DNA of 41,759 nucleotides, taken from contig NZ_JAJAEL010000013.1 of the NCBI RefSeq assembly GCF_020447205.1, positions 1-41,759 on the forward strand. Direction: 5' to 3'. The position numbers and the translations under genes were made by a program. Below the pieces are notes generated by a model. That model saw only the letters and a list, made by a program, of their open reading frames with translations, was not told where the DNA came from and did no database searches. This document shows positions 17,281-26,825 of this stretch, in pieces. Numbering within the stretch: position 1 is the first letter of the stretch; every line of letters begins with the position of its first letter. The DNA comes from Thalassolituus alkanivorans. GTDB taxonomy: Bacteria; Pseudomonadota; Gammaproteobacteria; Pseudomonadales; Oceanobacteraceae.

Positions 17281-17308
17281 AGCCCTGCTACAAGCAGGGC
17301 TTTTTTTT
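17281..17308. terminator. Intrinsic terminator between rmf and pyrD (convergent)
   Basis: AGCCCTGC (17281–17288), loop TACAA and GCAGGGCT (17294–17301) lead into a run of eight T on the + strand. It ends rmf. The A-rich left flank is too short to be sure it also terminates pyrD. Confidence 0.92.
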
Positions 17309-17337
17309 GCTTAAACGCCGTACCTGCCCGGGCAAAC

Positions 17338-18369
17338 TCAGCCCTGTGTACGTAAATCGGCCAGTGCATCCACCGCTTCGCGGATCAGCTCCGGCCCACG
17401 GTAAATAAAACCAGAGTAAATCTGCACCAGCGACGCACCGGCTTTGATCTTTTCTGCAGCACCTTCACCGTCGAGAATACCGCCCACACCAATCACCGGC
17501 AGTTTACCGGCCAGCGCCTGACACAGGTGCTCAACGGTCTCGGTTGCCAGATCCTCCAGTGGCGCGCCACTCAGGCCACCGGCTTCATTGCCGTAGCGCA
17601 GGCCCTGCACACCTTCACGTGACAGCGTGGTATTAGTGGCGATCACACCATCGATACCGCTGTTAACAAAGGTTTCAGCCACCAGCGCCACGTCATCTTC
17701 TTCCATATCCGGTGCAATTTTGACGAACACCGGCTTGTAACCGAATTCTTTGGCCAGCTCCAGCTGACGGGCTTTAATCGGCTCCAGCAGCTGTTTCAGC
17801 GAATCGCCGAACTGCAGGGTACGCAGCCCCGGAGTATTCGGCGAGGAAATATTCACGGTGATATAGGTCGCATGCTGATACACCTTATCGAGGCAGATCA
17901 GGTAGTCAGAAGTCGCGTCTTCGACGGCTGTATCGAAGTTTTTACCGATATTAATCCCCAGCACACCACGGTATTTTGCCGCTTTTACCCGCTCAACCAG
18001 ATGATCAACGCCTTTGTTGTTGAAGCCCATACGGTTGATGATGGCCTGACGTTCCGGTATGCGGAACAGGCGCGGCTTAGGATTACCCGGCTGCGGACGC
18101 GGAGTGACGGTACCGATTTCGATAAAACCAAAACCCAGACGGGCAAAAGCATCGATATAATCGCCGTTTTTATCCAGACCCGCGGCTAAACCGACCGGAT
18201 TAGGGAATTCAATACCGGCAACGGTTGTTGGCAAAGATGCAACCTGAGGCGCCAGAAACTGCAAGAGTCCAAGGCGTTCGCTGGCCCCCATCATATCCAG
18301 TCCCAGTTCGTGGGAGGTTTCACCATTCAGACGAAACATCAGAGCGCGACTCAGAGCATACCAATCCAT
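17338..18369 (-). CDS. pyrD: Dihydroorotate dehydrogenase (quinone), class 2
   Basis: Oxidises dihydroorotate to orotate in pyrimidine synthesis, passing electrons through FMN to the membrane quinone. The 343-residue protein has the class 2 N-terminal helical membrane-contact extension ([23 protein letters not shown]), [11 protein letters not shown], the [22 protein letters not shown] segment, and the catalytic-loop Ser in [12 protein letters not shown] that marks class 2. The FMN phosphate site is in [30 protein letters not shown] ribosome site lies just before the ATG, and a good sigma70 promoter is centred about 60 bases upstream. It is convergent with rmf. Confidence 0.97.
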   Translation of the reverse strand: MDWYALSRALMFRLNGETSHELGLDMMGASERLGLLQFLAPQVASLPTTVAGIEFPNPVGLAAGLDKNGDYIDAFARLGFGFIEIGTVTPRPQPGNPKPRLFRIPERQAIINRMGFNNKGVDHLVERVKAAKYRGVLGINIGKNFDTAVEDATSDYLICLDKVYQHATYITVNISSPNTPGLRTLQFGDSLKQLLEPIKARQLELAKEFGYKPVFVKIAPDMEEDDVALVAETFVNSGIDGVIATNTTLSREGVQGLRYGNEAGGLSGAPLEDLATETVEHLCQALAGKLPVIGVGGILDGEGAAEKIKAGASLVQIYSGFIYRGPELIREAVDALADLRTQG

Positions 18370-18410
18370 AACAGACCTCAGTTGACAAAGCGGGTGGCAA
18401 AACGGCCGGC

Positions 18411-18439
18411 ATTATATGCCAGTCCGTCCGCGCTGTAGA
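18411..18439 (-). promoter_or_regulatory. Sigma70-type promoter for pyrD
   Basis: On the - strand, TCTACA (18439–18434), a 17-base spacer and a perfect TATAAT (18416–18411) stand about 42 bases before the pyrD ATG. The -10 lies at the centre of GGCAT-ATA-ATGCC, a small inverted repeat. The predicted start of transcription falls in a C/G-rich run (GCCGGCC). In enteric pyrD and pyrC, start-site choice in such a run senses the CTP level; a similar mechanism here is only a possibility. Confidence 0.65.
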
Positions 18440-18475
18440 CGACTGAGCGCAAAAAAACGCGCTATACGGTGAAAG

Positions 18476-18700
18476 TCAGGCTCCCAGACGCACAATACGC
18501 TGAAACTTGCCCTGATCATCGAATTCAATGGCAAAACGGCCATAGATACCTTCATGCTGCACAACCTGCTGCAGCACGCTGGCAGGAAAACGGACATTGC
18601 GTCCGTCCAGCGCCCGTGCCACGACCTGTTTTACCTGGCCGCGATAAAAGCGCTGATATTCCTGAGCGGAGATGGCCAGATCCAGTACGATGCGCTGCAT
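18476..18700 (-). CDS. DUF2835 family protein
   Basis: A 74-residue protein with the DUF2835 pattern: an N-terminal strand (IVLDLAISAQEYQRFYRGQVKQVVARALDGRNVRFPASVLQQVV) followed by HEGIYGRFAIEFDDQGKFQRI. The function of the family is unknown; it is small, soluble and mostly found in Gammaproteobacteria. Its ATG shares one base with the TAA stop of the upstream gene (TAATG), and AGGAG lies just before it, so translation is probably coupled to the exported protein encoded upstream. Confidence 0.85.
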   Translation of the reverse strand: MQRIVLDLAISAQEYQRFYRGQVKQVVARALDGRNVRFPASVLQQVVQHEGIYGRFAIEFDDQGKFQRIVRLGA

Positions 18701-19821
18701 TATGGCTCCTGTCGCTGATTATCGTGGAAGGAGTCTGCCAATGGCGGCTGTGGCTGCTGCCGCCAGATATCAAGCTGCAGGCGTAATTCCCGGATACGCT
18801 CTACCACACCCTGTGGCAGACGGACTTCCTGCATAAAGGCACGTTGCGCCAGAATCACTTCCGGCTGCAGATAATCAGGCAATACCTGCAAACCGGCATG
18901 GTTCAGCACCCGATCCTGCCAGCGGCCATATTTATTCTGCGGTAACGATTGCGGGGTACAAAGCGGCTGATAATGCAGTACCTGCTCAAGCATGCTGAGG
19001 TTACGGAAAGCGGAGCAATTAACGCTTTCATTCCAGGCTGTGTCGATATAACCGCTGAAATGAAATGTATCAACCAGTCTCCAGCGCTGCTGTTCACAGC
19101 GGATATAAGGTGTAACCTCACGCCCGGATAACGGGTCAGGATGCTGCGCCAGAATACGGTTCCAGAAACGCAGGCCATTCAGATTGGCCGCCAGATCAGC
19201 AAAGGAAAACACCCCCGTGGTCTGAGCGCCAAAGTACAGAGATTCTGACCACTCGCCAAACAGCATGCCCTCTTCAACCGAATCCTGCAGCCGGTCGGTA
19301 ACTTCAAAATAGCTGTAGCCTTCGGTAAAAAAGTGGCCAAGTTTATCGCTGCCAATTTCCACATCGCCAACACGGATAACGGCGGCAACCCGTTCACTCA
19401 GCACCAGTGATGGGGATTGCTGCCAGATAAAATTACGGTATACCGAATCGCGGAAAGCTACACGGCGCCGGCTGATCTGCGGGTGTTCTTCGGCAAAAGT
19501 TTCAAGCTGGCCAATCACCGGCCGCGCCAGCTCCCAGCTCAGCGCGTCGTACAGACGCTCCTCTTCACAGGCAGGATACTGCAACGCCGGACGGGAACGC
19601 AGCTGGGGTGGTTTGGTCACCGGCCGGTTGGCCATAGTTACGGCGAGTTGCAGGCGGCGGTTAACCTCAGCTTCAAGCAAGGGGGCGGCATCAGACAGCA
19701 GAACAGCAGAATGCCCGCTGAACTGGTCAACCTCAGCCGCCTGCAGAGGCAGCACTGAAAAAACGCTGCTAACGAAAAAAACAAAGCGCAGATAACGGAC
19801 GCCTGACAACAGTTTCACCAT
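18700..19821 (-). CDS. Unrecognised exported protein with DKLGHFF motif
   Basis: I do not recognise this 373-residue protein. It has a signal peptide (about 1–29: basic start, FVFFVSSVFSVLPLQA, cleavage likely after LQA), so it is probably periplasmic or outer-membrane-associated. The middle holds the most conserved-looking part: IGSDKLGHFFTEGYSYFE, then GMLFGEWSESLYFGAQTTGVFSFADLAANLNGLRFW. Acidic, His and aromatic residues here could form a metal or catalytic site, but this is speculation. Five cysteines follow the signal peptide, so disulfides are possible. The C-terminus is Gln/Pro-rich. It lies 46 bases after glutamate dehydrogenase, beyond a terminator-like hairpin, and overlaps the DUF2835 gene by one base. 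The ribosome site (CAGGT) is weak and close to the ATG. Confidence 0.8.
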   Translation of the reverse strand: MVKLLSGVRYLRFVFFVSSVFSVLPLQAAEVDQFSGHSAVLLSDAAPLLEAEVNRRLQLAVTMANRPVTKPPQLRSRPALQYPACEEERLYDALSWELARPVIGQLETFAEEHPQISRRRVAFRDSVYRNFIWQQSPSLVLSERVAAVIRVGDVEIGSDKLGHFFTEGYSYFEVTDRLQDSVEEGMLFGEWSESLYFGAQTTGVFSFADLAANLNGLRFWNRILAQHPDPLSGREVTPYIRCEQQRWRLVDTFHFSGYIDTAWNESVNCSAFRNLSMLEQVLHYQPLCTPQSLPQNKYGRWQDRVLNHAGLQVLPDYLQPEVILAQRAFMQEVRLPQGVVERIRELRLQLDIWRQQPQPPLADSFHDNQRQEP

Positions 19822-19834
19822 AACCTGAAAATAA

Positions 19835-19860
19835 CGGCAGAATCATAAAGCTTTCTGCCG
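19835..19860 (-). terminator. Hairpin terminator after NAD-glutamate dehydrogenase
   Basis: CGGCAGAA (19835–19842) and TTCTGCCG (19853–19860) form a perfect 8-bp stem with a 10-base loop. On the - strand it is followed by TTATTTTC, a usable U-tract. It begins just after the dehydrogenase stop and would reduce read-through into the exported-protein gene. Confidence 0.65.
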
Positions 19861-19867
19861 CCACTCA

Positions 19868-22800
19868 CTACTCACACTCAGGTACAGCTTCCTCACCGTC
19901 AATACAGGGGCGCTGGTGACGGCTGGCCTGTGCCAGGTCCAGCAACTCCCGCAGCGCAACCGATAACATGGTAAATTCCAGCGAATCAGCAGCTTTCAGC
20001 TCATTCAGCATGTTCGCCCAGCGAGCGACCAGAGAGGCATACTCCTCTTCCCATTGAGCAATCGATTCAGCAAGGGTTATACCATCTTCCTGTGTCCCGA
20101 GAATGCCAACGGTCAACGCTCTCTGCTGCCAGTCAAGATCGTCGCGCAGCGTTTCCCGTGCCAGTGCTTCCCAATGGCTGTTCGATGGCAACGCATTCAC
20201 CTGCTGAATAAACCAGTTCAGGGATAAATGCTCGCCCATTTCAAAATAAGCTTCAGCAACCTGGCGGATATCGCGCCCGGTTTGAGCGGCGGCTTCAATA
20301 ATACCCAGCGCCGAATACAGGTTTGCAGCTCCGGCGGTTAAGGCAGCCAGCGTTTCCGGCACTCCGGCTTCAACGCGGCGGTTATATACTTCCTGCCAGC
20401 GCTCCAGCGCAGAACCTTTAAGTGTACGGCCTAACTCAGCCGCAATGCTCTGCACGGTCGGTTGAAAACGCGCAACCTCTGCACCAATATCAATTTTTGC
20501 GCGGCGATTACGTAAAAACCAACGGCTGGCCCGACGTACCAGACGCATCAGGTCCGCCATCATATCTTCCTGTTCTTCAGTGCTGATGTGGTAATCCAGA
20601 GCAGTAATCGCCTGCCAGTGTTCAGGCAAAGCAAATATATCGCGGGCGGTAATATAAGAACGGGCAATATCACTCATACTGGCCCCGGTCGAGTCATGCA
20701 AACGGTTAACGAAAGTAATGCCCATATAATTGACCATATCGTTGGCCAGTTGCGTGGCAATAATTTCCCGGCGCAGGCGGTGATGACTCAGAGGCTCCGC
20801 AAAACGATCGCAGAAGGCCTGCGGAAATGCGGTATGTAAAATACTGGCGACGTATTCATCATCATGAATATCCGGATGATTAAGCTGCTCTTTAAGATCC
20901 GCTTTGGTATACGAAATCAGCACCGCTAACTCCGGACGGGTCAGCCCCTGGCTGGCCGCGCGACGCTCCATAAGGACATCTTCGTTAGGCAGAAATTCAA
21001 GTGCCCGGTTGAGTTTGCCGTGGGTTTCGTACTCCCTCATCAGACGCACATATTCATCCAGCCGGACTTTACAATCACGGTGTGCCAGCGCAATTGCCTG
21101 AGTCTGACGATAGTTATTATTCAGCACCAGACGGGCGACATCATCGGTCTGCTGCATAAATATTTCGTTACGTTGTTTGCGCGTCAGATCACCACTGTCG
21201 AGTACTTCATTCAGCATAATCTTGATATTCACTTCGTGGTCGGAGCAATCCACACCACCAGCGTTATCAATAAAATCGGTGTATGAGGCACCACCTTTAA
21301 GGCCGTATTCCACCCGGCCAAGCTGAGTCATGCCCAGATTGCCGCCCTCACCGATCACTTTAGCCCGTACTTCCTTGCCGTTAATCCGCAGGCCATCATT
21401 GGTTTTATCCCCGACATGGGAGTGACGCTCTGCAGACGATTTAATGTAAGTTCCGATACCACCATTCCAGATAAGATCGACCGGTGCGCGCAGCAGCGCT
21501 TTGATTAAATCGTTCGGCGGCAGACGATCTTCCACAATGCCAAAACGCTGCTTCATTTCCAGAGACACGGGTACGCTTTTCGCTGAGCGTAAAAAGATAC
21601 CGCCACCTTTGGAAATCAGCTCCTTGTTGTAATCTTCCCAACTGGAACGTGGCAGCTCAAATAAGCGTTTACGTTCAACAAAGCTGCGAGCAGAATCCGG
21701 ATTCGGATCGATAAAGATATGCATGTGATTAAACGCCGCCACAAGACAAATATGCTCAGAAAGCAGCATGCCATTACCAAACACATCACCGGCCATATCA
21801 CCGATACCAACCACGCTGAAATCCGTTTCCTGAATATTAATACTCTGCTCACGGAAGTGACGCTGTACCGAAACCCAGGCGCCGCGGGCTGTAATACCCA
21901 TTTTTTTATGGTCGTAACCAATGGAGCCACCGGAGGCGAAAGCATCGCCCATCCAGAAACCTCGGGTTACTGCAATTTCGTTAGCGATATCAGAAAAGGT
22001 TGCCGTGCCTTTATCGGCAGCCACCACCAGATAGGGATCATCATCATCGTGACGAACCACATTATCCGGCGGTACAACCTGACCTTCGACCAGATTATCG
22101 GTAACATCCAGTAAGGCACTGATAAAGGTCTGATAGCTGGCAATACCTTCAGCCATAAAGGCATCCCGCCCGCCCTCTTTCGGCAGACATTTGGCAATAA
22201 AACCACCTTTGGCACCGACAGGAACAATCACCGCGTTTTTAACCTGCTGTGCTTTAACCAGTCCCAGCACTTCAGTGCGGAAATCATCACTGCGGTCTGA
22301 CCAGCGCAGTCCACCACGGGCAACCCGGCCACCACGCAGGTGCACACCCTCCACACGGGGTGAATAAACAAAAATTTCAAACATAGGCCGCGGCAACGGC
22401 ATATCGCTGATCGCCGCCGGATTCACTTTTAACGCCAGGTAAGATTTACTTTTTCCCTGCTCATCCTGCTGGAAAAAATTGGTGCGCAGTGTCGCTTTGA
22501 TCAGTTCTATATAGCGGCGGATAGTACGGTCTTCGTTCAGCTGATCCACACCTTCGAGAGCATCAATCAGCTGCTGTTCACACTGGTTAACCTCTTCGTC
22601 GCGCTGCTCGGGGGGGCATTCTTTAAGGCCAAAACGCAGATGAAACAGATGAACCAGTCTGGCGCTGATATCAATGTAGCGACACAGAGTCTCAGCGATG
22701 TAGCTCTCCGAAATACCAAAACGGATTTGCTTCATATAGCGGGCGTATGCGCGCAGGGTAGAAATATCCTTCCAGCTTAATTGCCCGCCCAGTACCAGCC

Positions 22801-24733
22801 TGTTAAAGCCGTCATTCTCGGCCTGCCCTTCCCAGACAGCACGGAAAGAATCCTGAAACAGGCTTTTAACCGCAGCAATATTGATACTGTCAGACAGGGT
22901 ATAGCGCAGCAGAAAATTATGAATCCAGATACGCTGTCCATCGGCGCAGATAATCTCGTAAGGATGCTCCCCCATCACCCGCAAACCCAGGTTCTCCAGT
23001 ACCGGAATAACATCCGACAGCGGCAGAATAGTATCGCGGTTAAACAGTTTAAAACGCAGTTCGTTATCACCCTCTTCCAGTTCACGATAAAAACTCATCG
23101 CCAACTGGCCCGCTTTCTGCCCGCACAAATGCTCCATATGCTGAACATCCACTACGGCCGTACGGGCGGTAAAGTTCTCACGGTAACCTGCAGGAAAAGC
23201 ATCGCGATAGCGGTGAAACTGATGATTTCCGCGTTCCTCCCCGGCCTGTTCTATCAGGGCATCGTGCAGATCATCCTGCCATGAACGGGCAACCTGACAG
23301 ATTTTTTTCGCCACCGCCTGCTCATCAAACACCACAGGGTTATCAGGATTCAGTCGCAGTGTGTACTGAGTACGCGCCAGAATGGACTCAGAAAAGTAGG
23401 TATTAAATTCAATATCCAGCGGTGAAAATTCCGCCGCCAACACCCCTTCGATACGCTGACGCAGTTCAGTGTTATAAATATCACGCGGTACATAGGCCAG
23501 ACAGGATATAAATTTACTGTAAGAATCTTTGCGCAGATACACCCGGGTCTGACGACGTTCCTGAATATTCAGAATGCTTAATGCTGTACGATGTAATTGC
23601 TCTGCCGTTGACTGGAATAATTCATCACGCGGATACACCTCCAGAATACGGTTCAGCTCTTTACCACTGTGACTGGCCGGATTGAAATCAGCCATTTTCC
23701 GCACATCGTTGAGTTTTTCCCGTACCAGTGGAATATTGTTTGGCGTTTCGATATACACAATGGAGGTATAAAGCCCCATAAAGCGGATGCCGCCGGTGAC
23801 TTCGCCGTCTTTATTAAAGAACTTAACCACCACATAATCCGGATACGCCGGACGATGAACCCGGCTGCGGCTACCGGATTTCATAAAACTTACGACCTGC
23901 TGATTGGTGATAAAATCGCGCACTTCATCTTCAAGGTCGCGCAACAATAAGCGGTTACGGCTCGCCTTATTGTAATTAAAAAGGCCCAAATCCTGCTCAC
24001 TGTCACGTACAACATACTGCTCTTTACCTTCATTCTCGATATGGAAAACATCACAGGCCAGAAAGGTAAAGTGGTTATGAATCAGCCAGCGCAAAAACTC
24101 CTGTGCTTCTTTGTAATGTGCAGCGCGGTCTTTATGGTGTGGTTTGTTCAGGCGGGTAATGGTGGCTTCGGCTTTTTCAATAATCGCTGGAAAATCATTA
24201 ACGCAGGCGGTGACTTCAGCAATCACATCCAACAGTTGTCCGGTCAGCGACTGCAGCAAATCGGTATCAGAGTGGTGGTCAAACTCAATATAAATAATCG
24301 CTTCTGCTGTTGATGCTTTTTCCTCTTTATACCAGTCATTTTCCGTTTTCAGTTGGTGCTTTTTATCACGCTGAGCATGCAATACGCAGTAATGAATCGA
24401 ATGCAGTGATAACTGCCGTGCATTAAGCTGCATACGTACCGAATCGACCAGAAAAGGCATATCATCGCAAACGATTTCAACCACCGTATGAATGGACTGC
24501 CAGCCATGATTCTCATAGTCGGGGTTAAACACACGGACCTTAGGCTGATGCGGTTTACGTTGCTGAATAAACTGCCAGCAGGACAGCGTCGCGCCATACA
24601 CATCCTCCACTGAACGGGCCATCAATTCATCGGCCGGTGCACCAGAAAAATACAGATCTGCAAAGCGTTGCAGGACCGCGGCCTGCTCGTTATGGTTACG
24701 TTCCTTAATAATGGTGTGCAAAGCAGTCAGCAT
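19868..24733 (-). CDS. gdhB: NAD-specific glutamate dehydrogenase, 180-kDa class
   Basis: Converts glutamate to 2-oxoglutarate and ammonium with NAD+, mainly for amino-acid catabolism. At 1621 residues it is the very large (about 180 kDa) bacterial class, full length. The N-terminal half carries ACT-like regulatory domains (FNPDYENHGWQSIHTVVEIVCDDMPFLVDS and later segments). The catalytic part has RGGRVARGGLRWSDRSDDFRTEVLGLVKAQQVKNAVIVPVGAKGGF with the substrate-binding lysines, and NAD-binding VVGIGDMAGDVFGNGMLL. A long helical C-terminal domain follows. In other species it is allosterically controlled, for example by arginine or citrate. GGAT lies seven bases before the ATG; the ribosome site is weak. 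It diverges from the MoxR operon, with 180 bases between. Confidence 0.97.
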   Translation of the reverse strand: MLTALHTIIKERNHNEQAAVLQRFADLYFSGAPADELMARSVEDVYGATLSCWQFIQQRKPHQPKVRVFNPDYENHGWQSIHTVVEIVCDDMPFLVDSVRMQLNARQLSLHSIHYCVLHAQRDKKHQLKTENDWYKEEKASTAEAIIYIEFDHHSDTDLLQSLTGQLLDVIAEVTACVNDFPAIIEKAEATITRLNKPHHKDRAAHYKEAQEFLRWLIHNHFTFLACDVFHIENEGKEQYVVRDSEQDLGLFNYNKASRNRLLLRDLEDEVRDFITNQQVVSFMKSGSRSRVHRPAYPDYVVVKFFNKDGEVTGGIRFMGLYTSIVYIETPNNIPLVREKLNDVRKMADFNPASHSGKELNRILEVYPRDELFQSTAEQLHRTALSILNIQERRQTRVYLRKDSYSKFISCLAYVPRDIYNTELRQRIEGVLAAEFSPLDIEFNTYFSESILARTQYTLRLNPDNPVVFDEQAVAKKICQVARSWQDDLHDALIEQAGEERGNHQFHRYRDAFPAGYRENFTARTAVVDVQHMEHLCGQKAGQLAMSFYRELEEGDNELRFKLFNRDTILPLSDVIPVLENLGLRVMGEHPYEIICADGQRIWIHNFLLRYTLSDSINIAAVKSLFQDSFRAVWEGQAENDGFNRLVLGGQLSWKDISTLRAYARYMKQIRFGISESYIAETLCRYIDISARLVHLFHLRFGLKECPPEQRDEEVNQCEQQLIDALEGVDQLNEDRTIRRYIELIKATLRTNFFQQDEQGKSKSYLALKVNPAAISDMPLPRPMFEIFVYSPRVEGVHLRGGRVARGGLRWSDRSDDFRTEVLGLVKAQQVKNAVIVPVGAKGGFIAKCLPKEGGRDAFMAEGIASYQTFISALLDVTDNLVEGQVVPPDNVVRHDDDDPYLVVAADKGTATFSDIANEIAVTRGFWMGDAFASGGSIGYDHKKMGITARGAWVSVQRHFREQSINIQETDFSVVGIGDMAGDVFGNGMLLSEHICLVAAFNHMHIFIDPNPDSARSFVERKRLFELPRSSWEDYNKELISKGGGIFLRSAKSVPVSLEMKQRFGIVEDRLPPNDLIKALLRAPVDLIWNGGIGTYIKSSAERHSHVGDKTNDGLRINGKEVRAKVIGEGGNLGMTQLGRVEYGLKGGASYTDFIDNAGGVDCSDHEVNIKIMLNEVLDSGDLTRKQRNEIFMQQTDDVARLVLNNNYRQTQAIALAHRDCKVRLDEYVRLMREYETHGKLNRALEFLPNEDVLMERRAASQGLTRPELAVLISYTKADLKEQLNHPDIHDDEYVASILHTAFPQAFCDRFAEPLSHHRLRREIIATQLANDMVNYMGITFVNRLHDSTGASMSDIARSYITARDIFALPEHWQAITALDYHISTEEQEDMMADLMRLVRRASRWFLRNRRAKIDIGAEVARFQPTVQSIAAELGRTLKGSALERWQEVYNRRVEAGVPETLAALTAGAANLYSALGIIEAAAQTGRDIRQVAEAYFEMGEHLSLNWFIQQVNALPSNSHWEALARETLRDDLDWQQRALTVGILGTQEDGITLAESIAQWEEEYASLVARWANMLNELKAADSLEFTMLSVALRELLDLAQASRHQRPCIDGEEAVPECE

Positions 24734-24913
24734 AGTGTTATCCGTATTGAGCCCTGATAACTCCTAAGCTTAGATCATTTCGCCACCAGCGCGGTCTCCG
24801 TACCGGGGTAAGCAGCACAGTGAACTTTCGCTGCAGCAACCAATCAGAGCCATTGACCAAATGCTTTGGGTCTCTAAAATCCGAATTAAATCAACGCTCT
24901 GGGATAAAAGAAG
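24734..24913. other. Divergent intergenic region between glutamate dehydrogenase and the Bat operon
   Basis: 180 bases with the 5' regions of both transcripts. It holds a 10-bp palindrome CTAAGCTTAG (24764–24773) about 35 bases upstream of the dehydrogenase ATG, and the Bat operon promoter listed separately. I could not assign a clear promoter to the dehydrogenase. Confidence 0.4.
24853..24880 (+). promoter_or_regulatory. Sigma70-type promoter for the MoxR/Bat operon
   Basis: TTGACC (24853–24858), a 16-base spacer and TAAAAT (24875–24880) each differ from consensus by one base. This puts the transcript start about 25 bases before the MoxR ATG. No other strong promoter is evident inside the operon, whose genes overlap. 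Confidence 0.6.
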
Positions 24914-25873
24914 ATGACTGAACAACAGGGTTTTGCACGCTTGAAAGAAGCACTGCAACAACAGATTATTGGCCAGCCCCATCTTGTTGAACGCTTGTTA
25001 ATTTGTTTATTAAGTGATGGTCATTTACTGGTTGAAGGGGCTCCCGGCCTGGCAAAAACCAAAGCCATCAACGCGCTGGCCGACCGTATAGAGGGGGATT
25101 TTAAACGTATTCAGTTCACCCCCGACCTGCTGCCGGGCGACATTACCGGTACCGAAATTTACCGCCCGCAACAGCAGACCTTCGATTTTCAGGCCGGGCC
25201 GATTTTCCATAACCTGATTCTGGCCGACGAAATTAACCGTGCACCGGCCAAAGTGCAGAGCGCCCTGCTCGAGGCCATGGCCGAACGTCAGGTGACCGTC
25301 GGCGGTATTACCCGCCCGCTGTCATCCCTGTTTATGGTGATGGCCACCCAGAACCCGATCGAGCAGGAAGGCACCTACCCGCTGCCGGAAGCCCAGCTCG
25401 ACCGTTTTGTCATGCACGTGGTCATTGATTACCCGGACAGCGAAGCCGAGCAGAAAATCCTGCGTCTGGCGCGTGGTGAAGCCATGCAGCAACAAAACCG
25501 CGACGACACTAAACTGTCGCAGGAGATGGTGTTCTCCGCCCGCCAGCAGGTACTGAATCTGCACATGAGCGATGCCGTTGAGCAGTATCTGGTACAGCTG
25601 GTGATGGCCAGCCGCCGCCCGGAGCCTTACGGCAAAGACCTCGCCAGCTGGATTGAATACGGCGCCAGTCCGCGTGGCACCATCGCCCTCGACCGCTGCG
25701 CCCGCGCCCACGCCTGGCTGAACGGACGTGATTACGTCAGCCCGGATGATGTACAGGCCGTCGCCCACGATGTACTGCGCCACCGTCTGCTGCTCAGCTT
25801 TGAAGCCGAAGCCTCAGGCATGACGGTCAATAAAGTGATTAACGAACTGCTGCAACGGGTACCGGTTGTCTGA
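24914..25873 (+). CDS. MoxR family AAA+ ATPase
   Basis: Cytosolic chaperone-like ATPase of 319 residues, thought to remodel or load partner VWA-domain proteins. The Walker A is GAPGLAKTK and the Walker B is LILADEINRAPAKVQSALLEAM. Sensor 1 and the arginine region lie in MVMATQNPIEQEGTYPLPEAQLDRF, and a C-terminal lid domain (GASPRGTIALDRCARAHAWLNGRDYV) completes a typical MoxR. It is the first gene of the operon. Its TGA overlaps the ATG of the DUF58 gene by one base, giving translational coupling. Confidence 0.96.
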   Translation: MTEQQGFARLKEALQQQIIGQPHLVERLLICLLSDGHLLVEGAPGLAKTKAINALADRIEGDFKRIQFTPDLLPGDITGTEIYRPQQQTFDFQAGPIFHNLILADEINRAPAKVQSALLEAMAERQVTVGGITRPLSSLFMVMATQNPIEQEGTYPLPEAQLDRFVMHVVIDYPDSEAEQKILRLARGEAMQQQNRDDTKLSQEMVFSARQQVLNLHMSDAVEQYLVQLVMASRRPEPYGKDLASWIEYGASPRGTIALDRCARAHAWLNGRDYVSPDDVQAVAHDVLRHRLLLSFEAEASGMTVNKVINELLQRVPVV

Positions 25874-26823
25874 TGCGCCAGGACGGACATTTCTCTGCAG
25901 GGGCCGAAATTCTGCCGGCCAATCTGGTGCAGCTGCGCACGCTGGCGCGCCAGCTACCGCTGCATAAACAGAAAAAAGTGCTGAACGATCTGGCTGGCAG
26001 CCATGCTTCTGCCATCCGCGGCCGCGGTCTGGATTACGCCGAAGTACGTGAATATCAGGCCGGTGACGATATCCGCGCGATGGACTGGCGGGTAACCGCG
26101 CGCACCGGTGATGCGCACATCAAAGTCTTCCGTGAAGAAAAAGAACGGCCGGTATTATTGGTCTGTGATCTGCGTGCCGCTATGCGTTTTGGCAGCCGCC
26201 GCGCACTGAAGCAGGTACTGGCCGCCGACCTCACCGCGTTATTTGCCTGGGCTGCTCTGGAACACGGTGACCGTATCGGAGCCCTGCTGTTTAACGACGA
26301 GCTGGAAACCGATCTGCGGCCCAAAACCGGCCGCAAACAGGTGCTGCAGTTACTGAATGAACTGACCACGATGCCGCCATCAGCCAGTGCCGATCCGCAG
26401 CAGCGTATGCAGCAGATCTGCCGTCACCTGCGCCGCATTGCCCGCCCCGGCAGCGCCATTTATTTTATCAGTGACTGGACCGGCTTTGATGCCGACTGCG
26501 AGCAGCAGCTGCACGCGGTGACCCGCCATTGCGATCTGGTTGCTGTTCATATTTCCGATCCGCTGGAAGCCGAGCTGCCGCCGCCGGGCCTTTACAGCCT
26601 CAGCGATGGCCAGCAACGTTTGTCCCTCGACAGCACCACCAGCCGTCAGCGCGAGGAATATCAGCAGGCATTCAGCCTGCGCATGAACAGCCTGCAACAG
26701 CAACTACAGCGTCTTAAAGTGCCGCTGATTGCCCTGAGCACCAGCAATGCCGATCCGCTGCCAGCCCTGCGTCAGGGACTCGGACTCGGTATGCTCAGCC
26801 GCGTACGGGCGGAGGAAAGCTGA
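25873..26823 (+). CDS. DUF58 domain protein (VWA-like partner of MoxR)
   Basis: 316 residues. The DUF58 signature is clear: SAIRGRGLDYAEVREYQAGDDIRAMDWRVTARTGDAHIKVFREEKERPVLLVCDLRAAMRF. The last part resembles a VWA metal-ion site in a degenerate form (CDLRAAM in place of DxSxS). The C-terminal half (AIYFISDWTGFD...LVAVHISDPLEAELPPPGLYSLSDG) continues the Rossmann-like fold. No membrane segment is present, so it is probably cytosolic. MoxR–DUF58 pairs are widespread, with the ATPase acting on the VWA-like protein. Two bases separate it from the DUF4381 gene. Confidence 0.93.
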   Translation: MRQDGHFSAGAEILPANLVQLRTLARQLPLHKQKKVLNDLAGSHASAIRGRGLDYAEVREYQAGDDIRAMDWRVTARTGDAHIKVFREEKERPVLLVCDLRAAMRFGSRRALKQVLAADLTALFAWAALEHGDRIGALLFNDELETDLRPKTGRKQVLQLLNELTTMPPSASADPQQRMQQICRHLRRIARPGSAIYFISDWTGFDADCEQQLHAVTRHCDLVAVHISDPLEAELPPPGLYSLSDGQQRLSLDSTTSRQREEYQQAFSLRMNSLQQQLQRLKVPLIALSTSNADPLPALRQGLGLGMLSRVRAEES

Positions 26824-26825
26824 CC

